Assembly: GCF_040436345.1 (NCBI RefSeq)
Contig: NC_133236.1
Coordinates: 17,315,466 to 17,379,465 of the forward strand
Direction: 5' to 3'
Source of the DNA: Pagrus major
Lineage: Eukaryota > Chordata > Actinopteri > Spariformes > Sparidae
DNA length: 64,000 nt
Shown: positions 35,536-49,619 of the stretch, in pieces
Layout: each line of letters opens with the position of its first letter
Position numbering within the stretch: position 1 is the stretch's first letter
Made by a program: the position numbers and the translations under genes
The notes under the pieces: generated by a model
The model's input: only the letters and a program-made list of their open reading frames with translations
Told to the model about the DNA's origin: nothing
The model's database searches: none

Positions 35536-35554
35536 TATAAATACATATATAGGC
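35442..35554. repeat. TA microsatellite
   Basis: A TA/AT run of about 90 bases (35,442-35,529), followed by interrupted ATAC/ATAAATAC units. It is self-complementary, prone to cruciform formation and replication slippage, and creates false Tyr-Ile frames on both strands. Confidence 0.97.
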
Positions 35555-36741
35555 GCCATTTAGCTTGAAGTGCACGCATGTCTGTCCTCCAGTATGCTGG
35601 AGTAAGCAAAATGTGAAAAGAAGACAGTAAAGAGGAGAAGGGAGGGAGTCAACTGGGTGCAACCTGGTGAACTTCACTTTTTTTATGATGAAAGTGAAAA
35701 GGAGAAATTGTGCGATTGGTGGTGAAGTAAAATGAAATCTGCTTTGAAGCGTTATGGTGTTCCATTCTCTTCTATTAATCTCCCAATATTCCATGGTTGT
35801 GGAGGCCTATTTATAGACCAGGGGATGATTAAGTGGTGAAGCACTGTGCCAAAGAGGGAACCAAGCTCATTTTCTTTTTTCCCGTCCTCTCTCTTCCTTA
35901 CTCATTCTCTACATACTCCTCTTTCTTTTCCCTCCCTTGGTGACTTTATCATCTCACTCTCGCTCCCCATCCTCCTCTTTTCCATAAGCACATACAGTAT
36001 ATTACACACCAAGCTTCTTTCACATAGTTTAGTTGTCAGTTAAATTACGTTAAACTCAAGGGGGTGGGGATAAGGTCCTTAAATTCCATTTTTTTTTTTC
36101 TATTAAGCATTTAACAAAAGGGTTTATGCAAGTGTTAATTGTTATGAGGCTTCAAGAGGAAGAGTGACAGCCTTAACGAGAGAGGATAAACCCCAGCGCA
36201 GCGTTTTCATCGCTAAGTCAAGCTGGATCAAAACTGAAGGGTGTCCATTAGCTGGAATTGCAGGAGGAAAAATATGCACAGAGAGATCCCTACTTACACC
36301 TGCTATCGCAAGGTGTCCTTGAGTGCAAGTAGAGCACGTGAAAAAGGGTTTAGCTCATTTTCGTGTGTACAGACGTGATTAATGGGGGAGAGGAAAGGAG
36401 GAAAGGAGAGGAGAGAGGAGAGGAGTGACCTCGGCAAGCTCAAGACCGGCCTCATTTCATCACCTCCAGAACAGCGAGGGCATAAATGAGATCAAACCCT
36501 TTCTTTATGTTTCAACGCTGACGCTCTATCTGCTTTCTGGTCCACATCCAGATTTTATTCTCCGGGTTTTACAGGGGCTTAAGTGGCAACATTTTCCTGC
36601 AGGATGGACTTTGCACAGGGCTTACTGTGTAGATGCTAAGGACCTTTGTAACAAGTATTTGTCTATTAAAACCACACCAAGGATTTGTGCAAGGAGGAGA
36701 AACCGCTGACAGTAATTCAGACGGCATGAGGCTTGAATATG
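35555..36741. other. Intergenic, no gene recognised
   Basis: A polypyrimidine stretch lies at about 35,870-35,990 and a GGAAAGGAGA-type purine tract at about 36,385-36,426. No exon recognised. Confidence 0.45.
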
Positions 36742-37242
36742 TTAAAGGAGACATATTATGCATTTTCCATTTTTTTCTTTTCCTTTTGTGTTTAAATGGG
36801 TTCTTGTGCATGTAAAAGACCATGAAAGTTAAAAAGGCCGAAGTCCACAACAACAGAAGCTCCACTTTCCCACAGAGAACACTGCTCCAGAAACGCCTCG
36901 TCAGTAGTCCCGCCTTTAATTCCGTGACTTTGTGTCATCACACTACGTCAGCGTATCACACATTTGCATAATTTAAGCCTAGTGGCTAGTTTGGCATGTA
37001 AGAATGAATTAAGCACAGCTGCTCTGTTGTTGTCAACAGTGCTGGCTCAGGCATGTGTGAGCTGACCAATCAGAGAGGACTGGGTGTTCAGGAGGGGGCT
37101 AAAACAGAGCATTTTGAATACAGTGCTGCAGAACTGGACAATATGAGAAAACTGATGTGTTTTTTACATTTAAACCTTCTAGTAGTAACCCCAAATAAAC
37201 CTGAACCTGTACCTGAAAATGAGCATGATATGTCTCCTTTAA
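36742..37242. mobile_element. Teleost MITE (GGAGACATATTATGC family)
   Basis: Left end TTAAAGGAGACATATTATGC and right end GCATGATATGTCTCCTTTAA form an inverted pair, giving a 501-bp element without coding capacity. The ends are among the most recognisable MITE termini in fish genomes. Confidence 0.85.
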
Positions 37243-39045
37243 AATGACAGGAAAAGCAGAAAAGTGTCTTCTTATGATCGTGAGTGGGATGTTTAGAATT
37301 TCATACTGAGAGTTTATGCCAACATTTATCTATCTCTTATGCAATGAAATTGCATGAGCGAAAGAGATGTATTTCTGTCACTCAGCATAAGAGTTTCAGA
37401 TTGAAAGTAGCTACATTTATTGCGCATCTCATACAGTATGTCCTTAAATCTCTCACAGCTCTTTGCGAAAAGCGAACAACCGGTGCTTAACAAATCTGTC
37501 ACACTATTTACTATTTCTGTTTATCTGTCCAATATATTTTTAAACTACTGCAGTCTTGGCAACCCATGAAAACACTTGAGCTGTTGAAGGCACAGTCCAT
37601 GTACCTTGAGTTATATTTAATAAATCCCTAACCAGGCAATTTCATAATTCTCAAATCCATGCATCAAATGTTATTTATTCTAAAGACCCAAATTTATCAC
37701 ATTTATGATGCTATAAATTTGATTCATGCTGAATTATGTGTAAATGAATGAGCTGAGCCTCCATCACTACACTCTCTGGATAGTGAAACAGCAACTTTAA
37801 ATCCCTCTTACCAAAGCAGTATGAGCCTGAAAAGCTATTAGAGCATGACTCCTGAGAGATGAACAAGACAAAAGCGTTATGCCTGTACCTTTCCGGAAGG
37901 TGAGAACAATACCAGGCTATTTTCACTCTGACAAGCCATATTAGTCGTGCCAGCTTTTGCCTGCCGGCAACTCCTACATGATAGCTGTCTGGGACATTTT
38001 GTTTCCAGTCACACTAGCTGATCCCTTGATTGAAAACATTGAATGCTGAGAGGGTGTTATCCCTGTTTGGAGTTTCTGATCCTGGATGTCTGAGGCGAAT
38101 GCTGGGCCCTCTCATCCCTCGCTGCAACAGTTGATCCCCGGATCTTTGTGGAAACAGAGTGGATTGCATTACTGAGGTGGAAACGTAAAAAGGTCAGGGA
38201 TGTGTTCCTGCTGTCACCCCTCCCTGAGAAGATGACTTAAAATGTTCATGTTACAGAAGGTAAAACAGATTTTAAATGGAAAAGTTGTGGCATTCTTACA
38301 CTAATAAAAATATCCTGCTAGATCTACTTTAAAGATATTAAGACAGGTTTTTGCATCAGATTGTTATATAGGTCAAGTCAATTTGTTGTTTGTGAGTGAT
38401 ACATTTCTAAGTAAATTCATTTTATTTTAATTTCTTTTTGTGTGTCTGTATGAGCTACTTAAGAGAATAAAATGACTAATTTTAATTGGGATCTACCTCG
38501 TCTTTTGAAACTTGCTGGTGTCCCTTAAGTGACATTTACTCACATTTTCTTGTCAGCGAATGAGTAATGTTTAATACTGTAAATATCAAATAGTTAATTA
38601 TTAGTTAATTATTTACTTCAGTAATGCAGGTAGGGTGAATGAGGTTATTATATTTAGCCTGAGGTTGGCACTAGAGGAAAGGTCATGTGGTCACCAAAGG
38701 GTTATGGTTTTCAACTTATGGATGGGCATTAAACTGCATTGAAATAATTCTTGTTCATTGAAAAAAAGCCAAAGGTACAACACTCATTCAAAGATAAGTC
38801 AAATACGAATCCCATCGTGCATTGCCCCAAGTTGAACAAATGCAGATTAATCCTGAATCTTCGTTAAATCTATCTGTGAAACCTGATTTTAAGTTAAGTG
38901 AAATTGAGAAAACAAGTCATGTCATGTAACCTTAAGATATACAAGTGGCCCAAACGATTCTGAAACTCAGAGCTCACACGTGTCCTTAACGTCTCTGTAA
39001 GGACACTCCCGCACAGTTTAAAAGCCTGCAACTCCCCTCCAGTTA
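37243..39045. other. Intergenic, no gene recognised
   Basis: No exon or clear repeat. Sequence at 37,700-38,260 is non-repetitive but not identifiable. Confidence 0.4.
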
Positions 39046-39120
39046 GTTAGAGCTGAAGAAGCCTCTATGATGAGAGGCGAAACGTCTTCAAGAGACGCAC
39101 ACATCCAGTTGCCTACAGCA
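39046..39120 (+). repeat. Hairpin-bearing dispersed repeat fragment
   Basis: GCCTCT (39,061) and AGAGGC (to 39,078) close a six-base loop, extended by GAAGA/TCTTC outside it. The phrase around GAAGAAGCCTCT and GCGAAACGTCTTCAAG is frequent in fish repeats. No function assigned. Confidence 0.45.
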
Positions 39121-41399
39121 CTTAGAATCAGACTAATGAATATTTAAAAAGAAAATAATATTCCTTTCACATTTTCTAAATTTGAAGAGAGAAATCTACA
39201 TTTCACCAGAGTACAACTGCAGCACCTCTCTGTCGGAGCTCCTGTTGTGTTTGCAATTGGTGCAATAATAACATGTCTTAAGAACATCAATCGTGAGAGT
39301 GTAAAGACTGAAGTCAATACTAACCGTTGTCATGGTTAGCAATATCTTCATTATTGTGAAAACAAACAACCATGACTTATTTTAATGTTTTGAAAACACA
39401 CAGCAATTTTCAATCGCACGTTTTCTTCAGACTAGGAAAAAGAAGGAGAGTTTTAACTCCCAAACATTGCATGCTGGGAAGTCTGCTAATATGCGTATCG
39501 TGTTTTCTTTAGAAACTTAATTTAATAAGATGATTTAACTATGTAAGGTACATTCATCCAACTCATCATAAGAAATATAGAGTTTAATTCACAAAGTATT
39601 TACATTAAGTTAATGAAAAAGGATTAGTTGATTCCACTCAATTCCTGTGTGACTTTTTACAGTCTAAAGACACAAACTTATCTTCTTATAGTTAATATCA
39701 CAGATCTAATTATGATCTGACATGCCTGAAAGCCACCCTGTGATTTCCTGCATTACTGTGTGTCGGTTTTATGTCACTAGTTGATGTGTGTCATCATGTT
39801 TCCGCCATTCTTTTGTCAATAGTGTGTAAAATGGTGAGCATTAGATCAAGCCCTGACGAGTCACTAATAGGCACCTAGAGAGCCCATTAACAAAGCCCCA
39901 GATGTGCACAAATCAGCTGTGTGTGTCCGCTCTTTATTTACACTTCCATGTCTGCCTTTGAAAGGCCCTTCTCTTACTCTTGTTCACGGACACCACAGAT
40001 TGAGATGTTTTTGCAGGGGGAAAAAAGGAGTGTATTCGAGGCTTTCCTGTATCAGAATGTAGAGACTTGTGAGTTCCTCTCTGATTCTCCAGTATCTTTC
40101 TCTGCAGGCTAACCCTTGGCACCGACTAGTCCGATGGGAAAAGTCACTTTTTGCAAGCAGTGCCAAGATTTCTGTTTGATGGCCAAAATACTATGTAGGC
40201 AGACAGATGCATCTGTCCACGTTCTGTCTATTCCTCACGTTCAAACTTTTCTCTCCCGGTCTCTATCAGTCTCTCTCTCGCTCTCTAATGCACACATGCA
40301 CGTACACACACGCACACACACACAAACACAGGGGGCTGTTTCCTCATCATTCACACTGAGAAATGCCCTGTAAGGACGTCCTTATCCTGCAAACCAGACT
40401 CTGCTGGATGCTCTGTAATAACAACTCCAGCCGTCTACCATCCAATCAGCCTGGCTCTCTGCTGTGTATGCCTGTGTGTGTGTGTGTGTGTGTGTGCGTG
40501 AGTGTGTGTGGGTCTGTGAATATGTATGATTTTTCCCTCAGATCTGAAACCACAAAGCACAGAAAGCATTTATTTTCCTGACAAGACCAAAGACACAAAC
40601 AACTCATACAAAAATGAAGGGGGAAAAAAGGGAAGATATTTATTTATTTAGACTTATTTGTGTTGTTATGTGATAATGTTTAGATGTCATTATTTGAAAT
40701 ATCTCTGCATATTATATTTGTCCTATGAATAATGCTGTTGGCATCTGGCTAACTATGCAGAGGACCATAAATAAAGTGAAAAAAATAAAATTTATAATAA
40801 ATGAGTTGGGATATAGTGAGCGTGCAGATGGACGGAAGTGGATTATGCTGCAGGAGAAGTTTGAGAAGTTTGGACATCCTGACTTTTTATACGCAAGAAA
40901 ACTGGGTCAGCTTTGCTATCCAGAGGAGTCAATTGTAAGTGACTACAGCCACAATAAACTTTTCAGTCCTAACTTTCCTTTATTCCTTTGCAATGGCACG
41001 GTACAGATACATTATAATAATGGTAACAAGGGTCGTCATTTGTAAATGTTGAATACACAGTCTGTTGGCTTTTATTATGTACTTTTGTGCAAATGAATAT
41101 GAGCCCTTTAGGACTATGAAGCATAATCCTTTAATTCTTCTTGTTCATTCTTGTCTGAAATTATGATGCTATCTTCAGCTAAAACTAATTTAAAATTATG
41201 GACCCAGAGAGTGAAATCGATTTAACTTAAGATACACAGTCCAAGAAAAATCTGAGCATGGGCCAACTTAAAAGCCCTGCAAAACCTGTGGTGTGTGAAC
41301 CAACACAGATGTTTTCACTTGTTATGCCTGATTAAATGTCTTCTCAGGGCTACGTGTGCATGTAAGCAGAGGGCTCGATGCTCCTGCGCTCCACCTGCA
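39121..41399. other. Intergenic; TG and CA microsatellites
   Basis: A CA-rich stretch lies at about 40,288-40,330 and a TG run at about 40,473-40,496. A 106-codon open frame at 40,725-41,045 has no recognised homology or splice context. Confidence 0.4.
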
Positions 41400-41640
41400 C
41401 AATGTAGTGTGACGTATATCTGCTTTATGACCTGCACATCCTTTTGCTTCCAGTGCCAACTCAACAGTACACGTCTGTGATTATCTCAGTGCTTTTTCAT
41501 CCCTAACTTTAGCGCCTGACCCAGCTAATGTCGCTGATTATTATTTTAACTAAGTTACAGATGAAAAAGCACCCAGATAACTACAGATGCATACTGTAGA
41601 TAGACAAATAACTGTTAGCGAAGTTAGCTAGCAACACGCT
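41400..41640. repeat. Decayed relative of the 24,442 inverted-repeat element
   Basis: GTGTGACGTATATCTG and CCAACTCAACAGTACACG correspond, with substitutions, to sequence just inside the left arm of the 24.4-kb element. Confidence 0.45.
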
Positions 41641-42582
41641 AAGTTGCTATGGCTCATTTTTAAACTCTCTGCTGATGAAGAAGCCAAAAATGAAAGTAAA
41701 TGGTAGCAGTAAAGCTCCGACCTCATTTCTGGATAAGGGATATAAATCAAGCGGTTCCACTAGTATGTGTATATGCAGAGCTTTTTAGGAAGCCAGCTAG
41801 GCTAGCTGACAGGCTAAAACACCCACAACATGATCAAAAATGTTAAAAACACTATATACAAAAACAAACGGTAAACTATTAACAATATATGTATATAAAG
41901 CAGAGTGTGAAACTAAGTTATGGATGAAAAAGGTACTGAGATAACTGGAAGCAGATATAGACTGTGTTGTGCAAGTGGCGAATCGTTGCACCTGTTTTGC
42001 TGGGAGAAGTTGCATCTTTATCATTTTACTGGTTTGTGAAGTTTAGTTCACTCATGTTATTCCAACGAGGCGCCACCTACGTTCAACATGAGCACAGGTC
42101 TAATCAGGCAGAATAAGCAGAAACACCTGCGAGGCTGAACAGAGGCTTTCAGTGTGAATACACCCCACAGTGGCAGACATTTTGACTTGTCATAGCAGGA
42201 AAAAGCACAGGTGGAACTAATGATACTGACAATGGCTCAGTTCCATTACGTGTCCCGGTGAGCCATTACACTGAACCAGAATGCACAATATCAAGAGCCC
42301 TGGCTGGAACTGCTACTCCGAATGGAAAGCATGTTGTTATTAACGTTATTGATTACATCTGTGCTTTTCCTGCTTTGACCTGTCAGAATGTCTGCCGTGA
42401 AAAAGGTCCACACTGGTCTCATTACAGATCTGGGCTGTAAGTATCTATGGCGGGCGGAGGTGTCGCAATTGTCAAGGCAATCACTGGTATTGATTTTTAT
42501 GATACGATACACTGCAATGAGGATGCACAAACATGACTTGACTACACCACAATGAATAAATACACACAGACTTTACAAACCA
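41641..42582. other. Intergenic, no gene recognised
   Basis: No exon, RNA gene or clear repeat recognised. Confidence 0.45.
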
Positions 42583-43035
42583 GGGGTGGAAGTAACTAAT
42601 TACAGCCACTCAAATTACTGTAATTAAGTCATTTTTGGGGGTGTACTTTTTGTGCAAGTACTTTTTTTTTCAAGTCTGTAATATTAGGTATGCATTACAC
42701 CATGTAGTCTACTAAGTTACTTTTAAAATCAACTCCACAACAGTGTGCAGCAGGTGCAGGTTTGGAGAGGTGACCACGACCACTGAACGGAACAGGGCAG
42801 AAGTTTGGGAGTAATTTAGACTGAAGATTTGGAGAATAAGAAACCCTTTTGATTGAATGCCTGCTATTGATTATGCATTTAACATCAACTGTGAAAAAGT
42901 AAGTAATCTGAGTTGTATTTGAGAAGAATACTTTGTACTTTTACTTATTATTACTTTAATACCAGTACTTTTACTTGTAATTGAGTAATATTTCACTGTA
43001 CTTGTACTTGAGTACAGATTTTCAGCACTCACTAT
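42583..43035. mobile_element. Dispersed element (acttgag-type, both ends)
   Basis: It starts GGGGTGGAAGTAACTAATTA and ends TACTTGTACTTGAGTACAG. The two ends are the familiar termini of a fish element rich in AAGTACTTT words. Internal sequence is non-coding. Confidence 0.6.
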
Positions 43036-46000
43036 TTTTCCCCCAAAGCTTTATTCATCATTCATCAGTGACAAGGTAACAATACGAAAACAACTAAAAC
43101 AAAGGACATAGGCATCATGATAGCATAAAGTTCATATAGTGGATAGCTTTTCTCTCAGTGAGACGTATCTGTATTATAAGGAAAATATAATATAGTGATA
43201 TAAAATTATAACTTAACAGAGACTTCAGGATCTCTATGAAGATTTCTTGCAGCATACTGACTGTAATTGCACATAATTTGGGTAGACTCATAGTATCTCT
43301 TAAATTCAATCCTTAAGGGTTCAAAAGATGGGCAAGACTTTGAGAACTTTAGCTTTATGGATGTGAAACTTCCCCAGTAGAATTATTAAAATGACAGTCT
43401 GCTGAAATTTCTGGGTTTTATTCACATAGTACAATATTACATCTTTGGCTTCCAATTTAACTGTATAGTTGGTTATGGTATCAAGATAATCTTCTACTTT
43501 CTTCCAGAATCCTGACGTGTACTGACTAATAAATTAATTTATTATCAGTATCAACACACCTTGACACACACGGTATATTAGTGTGATGAATGTTATGCAC
43601 AACTTTGAAATTAACTTTAATGTGTTGGGGACACCAAATTTATATGGTAGAAGCTATGTGTTTTTCTCTTGTTAAATCCATGCCAGGTGTGACGATGGTC
43701 CCGCCCACAAGTAACCTGATTGGACAGGCTCTCGAACAGCCAATCCCTGAACAGTATCTGTCTTCTCCTGCTTCACGTCACGTGATCTCGGTAAGCAAAT
43801 TGTGATTTAGTCCATCTGATGCTTTCATTCATGCTTTGATGGGGATGTCAGTCAGAAAATGCTAGCTTAAGAACATTAGCTCTGATTCAGGACGTCACAG
43901 CATGTAGGCTAGTATGACAGGCTAAAAAAACGTTAGCTTGTCATTAGCATTAGCTATAAATAGGACTACAAATCACGTCGACCTTTATGACTTTTACCAC
44001 GTTGTGGAGGTATTTGCCAGTGTCAGGTAAGCTAGCTTTATACTTCAGCTGAACTTGCTGCAGTTTGTCTCTGCTGTATTTCAATGTTTATGTCATATTT
44101 TAATGTTGAGCCAGTTAGCTAAACATTTTTTTCTAAGTTATATTAGCATTAACTGTATGTATGTTGCATACATTTCAACCTAAATTGACGAGCTGTAGAA
44201 GTAACATACATTTTCTGTTGTCTCATAAACCTACAGGTGGGATTTTGTACTGTGGTGCTGTAGTATGCTAATTTGGATGAGTGAATGAATTAATACATTT
44301 ATTTTGGTAACATACATCTTGAGAAACAAAAACGCAAATGTTCTCATAGTCATTGACTGAAAAGGGATCAGCCCAAGGCTTATTTTTGCCCATCCTAAGA
44401 AAGAATATAAATTAAATACTAAATGAATACATTATAGGCTACTCCTTAATTATGTAACATTTTAATTATTTAACATTATAATCTGTGATTGTTTTGCATT
44501 TGAAGACTTTTTTTTAAAACCCAACAGAGAGAAAGTCCTGAAACACGTCTGTATTTTACATTGATTCTCACTTTACATGTTAAATTATAATCTCCTGTAA
44601 AAAAAAACATTTTGAATACAGACAGGAAGGCTTTTGTTCACAACTCGAAAGAGTATTTCCAATGTTTTTAAACACACAATGTCTCGATTAGCTCAATTTG
44701 CTCATTATAGTCCTGATAAAGCTCACAGAAGTGAAGTGACAGTGGTAATTTGCACGCAATTATGATCATAGAATTGGTAGAATGTACCATATTACTCAAC
44801 CATCATGCTTCTGACAACATTTCCATGCCATTTTTGGCAGTATCGCCATGATAGATGGAAGTTACAGATGGCTGTCACAACAAAGTCAGAGTGCAGCTCC
44901 AGAAGTAAGTCTGTCTGACTGCGACTGCTGGAGGGGGGGATTTGCGGGCATCCGTCAGCACTAACAGGAAGTGACAGTGTGCAGAGAGGTCCTAATTACT
45001 GTCTCACTTGACTAATTGTCGTCTCTGAAGAATGTATTCCCACTGAGGTCCCGGGGAACTCATTGACAGCATTGCTCAAGACATATAGGCCACTGCTGAC
45101 TTCAGCATGCTGTTATGTTCAAAGGCTCTGCTGAAGCAAAGCCACAAGTGGGAAAATGTATTGAACTCAAAACAGCCATGATTACGGGCTCAAGTGAGGC
45201 GCATGGTATGGTGCATTTGCAAGGATGGACGCTGTTATATTGCAGCTGTGAAAAAGGAACAGGTTGACACGCTTTGTTATGTAAGTGTGAGTGCTAAAGT
45301 GGAAAGTGTGCATGTTTTTGTAGGGCCCTTCTTCAACTTGCAAAAAAAAAAAAACGCCAAGACATTCTTAGCTACAGTCATCCTGACATAATGGGCTGAT
45401 GAAGTGAGACCACTGTTGGATCTCTGGAAGCAGCCGTGTTAGAATAAACTTGTAGCATTCAGAACAATGCAGTAGAGATGAGCCTTTAGTACAGGCCGAC
45501 TGAACTGAATGAATGTCTTCTCTTTCAGGGTCTTAACCATTCAAAGTGCATCAGCTTCTCGTTTCCATGGTTTCCTTCCCTGTGCCAATGCTATCTTTCC
45601 ACCAGTCTGACTGCGAGAGAGAGGGAGGGGGAGAGAGAGAGAGCAACAGAGAGAGAGAGAGAATGACAGAAGGCTTTTAGCAGTGGTTATCTCTCCTTTG
45701 CATAAAGTCCCCTTTGCATTACCCAGCGCCTGAATGGCGTCTGAATAAACACACCAGCCCAGCTCATGTGGAAGCCTCCGTGGGTTACAAGCGAGTGGGT
45801 GTGTATAAAGTAATCTAATTTGTGGTCTCCTTCAAAAAACGACACGTTTTGATCACGGATGAAAAAAAAGAGAGTACATCTCCCAAATGGCGTTTTTCCT
45901 ATTAGTCACAACGGCGCTGAAGGAGCAGGAGTCATTTTAACACCATAATGAGACAATTTGCCATTCCCCATCACCTCTTCTTGTCGAATTGGTTTACACA

Positions 46001-48279
46001 CGCAGTTATCTAATCCTCACTGGCTTAAAGGGAAGTGAAAAGTTTGTTAAAGTGTGATTTCTCATTTATAATCAAAATATCAACAAACATAATCTCAACA
46101 GGGGTACTTACAGGGAGCGTGACTGATTCATTTGTCCTTAAATGCCCCGTGCTCAAGCACAGACATGCAATGCTGTTTAGATTTATGTTAGAAAATTAAG
46201 TTAGAATCATTTGTGGGAACCTTAATTCTATTTCACAAATTAAATTGTGGGTGCATTGAGTGTAGGGGGTACCTGAGGACTTTTCTCAATGTAATACCTT
46301 ATTATTGAGCCAGAGGGCGCTGTGACTTTAAGAGGAAACCTATGTGCCTGTCAGTTGATGTCTTCTCCCTGAGCTCAATAAGCATTCCTTTCATGCTGTG
46401 TGAAGCTCTGCTGACTTCCACGGAAACCCCTGAATTTCTCCATAATTATGCTAATGGTCCAGATGGTAGCATGATGAGTGGCTTTCTCTTTGATATCCTC
46501 ACGCTGCACAGTGCTGCTTGTGTGCAAACCCACGCAACCTGCCACACGTTCAAAGTCAGTGCTCCCACACCACGTGTACTTGATCCCCTCTAATTGCTTC
46601 GGTGTTTCCTTTAGCTGATACACTCTACTCTCTAACTACTAAATGCATTTGCTTTTTTTTTTTTTTTTGCGAATGGGGATTTGTCAGATCCGATGATGTA
46701 TAATAGAGTGGCACTCCAACAAAAGAGTGGGTAGGTGCCTGTATCATTTGCTTATCCACACATTTACTTTAATTTTCATTATTTTGCAGTCTCATAAAGA
46801 TGCAACACATAAGCAAAATACAGTGATGAAACACTTAAAGAACACTTTAGTGACATCAGAGAAGATAAATATACCATAAAGTACACCAAGGTCACCTGGA
46901 AGCCCAATTTTAAACAGGTCATACAATAATATTGTAAGGGAGAATGGGATTGGTTGTCACATTCGTCAGCACTTGCTCGATCTTCCTAGAGTGCGCTGCG
47001 GTCAGAGGTCACCTTCAGGGTTTGTCATGTCAAAATGTAAATATCCAGCTCTTGTGTGTTTCTTTTCAATGGCTTTATAATAAAACAATTACGTATGAGG
47101 AGTATAGTAGATAGTGTTTTTTCTTTACTGCTACAACATAGTGCTTGTCAGGGATGGTTGCCACAAGTGACAGTGAGTGACTGACAGAAGGATGAGTCGA
47201 GTATTATTGCGCTCTGTATTGTTCTTTTTGTTGTTGTATCAGAAACGTTATAAGAGTAGAGACAAAACACTTAAAGCATTTTGAATAGCAAGAGATGGCA
47301 GTTGTACGACACGTATCCCGCCCCTTCCCCCCCAAAAGCCAATCATCTGCTTTATCACAGGTGAACCAGGAAACATGTCAGCCAATCGTGTTGAGCGCAC
47401 AAGTTTGGATTCATGTCGAGTTTAATCGACTTGGTGCAGCTGCAGACGAAGCTTCTAATAAGCATAGAACAGGAGGACGTCACACTAATGCACAGGATTA
47501 CCAAGAACGCTGAGGTTATTCAAACATTAGACTTTCAGCTCGCGTTTGTTCAAGTGCTCTGGTGGAATGAGCTGACGGCGTCATGTCACGGCACTGTGGT
47601 TTGAGCCATAAGAGAGGTTGGTGTTGGGAAGCTGTGTGCTTGCGTAGTGGGGGGGGCAATAAACCTTATTTTTGGGTAAAGTCACTTATCCTTTTTAGCT
47701 GTATTTCATCAGATTTGACTGGTGATTCTGTTGATGCAGTTTTTCTGTCCTGTTGACCACTGAAAGGGAGGTTCTGGCTCTCTCTCTATTCATTTAGATA
47801 GAGGTCCGGTCTCGTTAGCCAGGAAGAACTGCCCAGGTGTGGCAAGACTATCTTAAAAGGACTGTGGTTATATACTAATTATACTAGAGTATTATACTAA
47901 TACTCTTAAGGATAGTCCGTTAGCTTGATGCTAATTCATGATGGGAATTACCCTGACGTGCTTACAAATTATCCATTTTACTTCCCCTTTAAGATAAACA
48001 TGACCTGTGCTTATGATCAAAGGCATATACCTTCATTATCTGCAATGTGGAAACAAACTATTAACTGCTGACTTCACATTGTCAACTCGCTCTGCTACTC
48101 TGTAGCTTCAACTGAGCAGCTACAGCAACCTCAAAGGGTCAATTATATTATTTTATATTTTATGTATTATTCTTATTGCACTCGTTTGATGAGCAGGAAC
48201 AGCTAAATGACCGACATGTGATATGTGTAGCTTTTGGAAATATGAGGAGGCGTATGATTCTGATTCTGATTCTCTTGTT
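43036..48279. other. Intergenic, no gene recognised
   Basis: The 43,680-43,800 and 47,320-47,600 intervals share a style (CCGCCC, CCAATC, ACGTCA-like words) that might be MITE interiors or CCAAT-containing promoters; undecided. A GA-rich tract lies at about 45,615-45,662 and a T-run at about 46,652-46,668. No exon recognised. Confidence 0.35.
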
Positions 48280-48630
48280 GAGGGCCGATGATTAGAAATC
48301 AAGGAGATTGAAAACCGATAGTTGGGACTGATTCATTTGCAGTAAAAATGAAACTCTTTGTGTCCAAATTTTGAACGACCAGTGATGAAATTAGGTACAA
48401 TTTTGAGGAACTTAACTTAAGTATTTTCCTTTTCTGCTACTCTATACTCCCTCTGCACTACATTTATCTTATAAATTTAATTGTGAGGTGTTACTAATCA
48501 GATAGTGTTGTTGGTGGAACATTGTGTGAGAGCCAAAGTAGCACATAAATGTATTCTGAGCTGACTGAAAAATCACCGATATCGATAATCTGAAAATGCT
48601 GAATATCGGCCCGATAACCAGTCTACCCTT
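48280..48630. repeat. Mosaic of dispersed repeat fragments
   Basis: An acttgag-type scrap (TTGAGGAACTTAACTTAAGT near 48,404) lies within a GATATCG-rich element recognisable at 48,580-48,630 (ATCACCGATATCGATAATC, GAATATCGGCC), which is also seen at 54,290-54,870. Confidence 0.45.
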
Positions 48631-49063
48631 AATAAGCACATCCACACAGCTCTTTTATATTCAGGATTAAAAAAAATGCACTTGTAGGAATGATTTTTCT
48701 CTTTATGTCCTCTCCATGCAGGAGATGTGTGAGGTCGAGCCGTTCAAATGAAATGAAATGTTTAAAATCTATTTTTAAGACTCGCTCCATTTGTAATTTC
48801 TTTCCCCCTTGCAAATGACAATGGGACATCCAACCCCCTAGTGTGTGACAGCAGTGCACAAGACGTATTAAACAGTCATCATCTTTTGAATAGAATACGT
48901 CTGAGGAGAGTAAGGTCACTCCATTTCTACCTGACACTTAAGGCTTCCATTACACATAAAAGGGGAATCTGTTAAAAGGCTACAGTTCTTGAGGGATTCA
49001 AATGGAAGTGAAGAGTGTGACGACCAACCCTGTTCTCCCATAGTGGCTTTATTTTGGAGTAGT

Positions 49064-49066
<3 letters not shown>
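48631..49066. other. Intergenic, no gene recognised
   Basis: No recognisable structure. A 102-codon minus-strand frame at 48,629-48,937 has no homology I recognise. Confidence 0.45.

Positions 49067-49111
<45 letters not shown>
49067..49111. repeat. CA microsatellite
   Basis: About 22 uninterrupted AC units. Confidence 0.97.
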
Positions 49112-49113
<2 letters not shown>

Positions 49114-49515
49114 CACAGGCCAACCATTCACACCGGAGTCACACAATGACGGTGTTCATTCAAGCCCCAGGACTCCGGTGGCGCCGATCAAAGAGCTCCT
49201 TTCACATCTCCGTTGGGATTAAGTAGTCCTCCACCCTCTCCCCTCGGCGGTGCACCACTGTATACCTACTATAGCTCCAGCTGATGCACCGGCCCATGAA
49301 GAGCTGCTTCGGTGGGGGCGGACGCTGATAAGGTGCATGTAGTGTTAAATCAATAGCATGTAGGCCCGAGCAGGAGCTGCAGATATCCATCTTCTCAGAG
49401 ATGCAAGCCACATTTGAATTCAGTGATCAGAGATGGAAACGTGATAGGCCTACTTACAGTCACAGATATCAGGGTGGCTTCTGCTTTGAGAACTGTAACC
49501 AGCAGAGGATCATTC

Positions 49516-49518
<3 letters not shown>

Positions 49519-49552
<34 letters not shown>
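49519..49552. repeat. TG microsatellite
   Basis: About 17 TG units followed by a short GCGCGC; a CA-rich stretch follows at about 49,588-49,612. Confidence 0.95.
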
Positions 49553-49557
<5 letters not shown>

Positions 49558-49619
49558 CACTCACACCTTCACATCGGAGGATGGCTCTCTCACACACACT
49601 CACACACACACTTGAGACT

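Noticed and set aside
35371..35794. Tyr-Ile repeat open frames
   Set aside because: They are translations of the TA microsatellite.
39055..39089. Hammerhead-ribozyme-like string (ATGATGAG followed by GCGAAAC)
   Set aside because: The essential C of CUGAUGA is A here and the region folds better as a simple stem-loop; it is a dispersed-repeat fragment.
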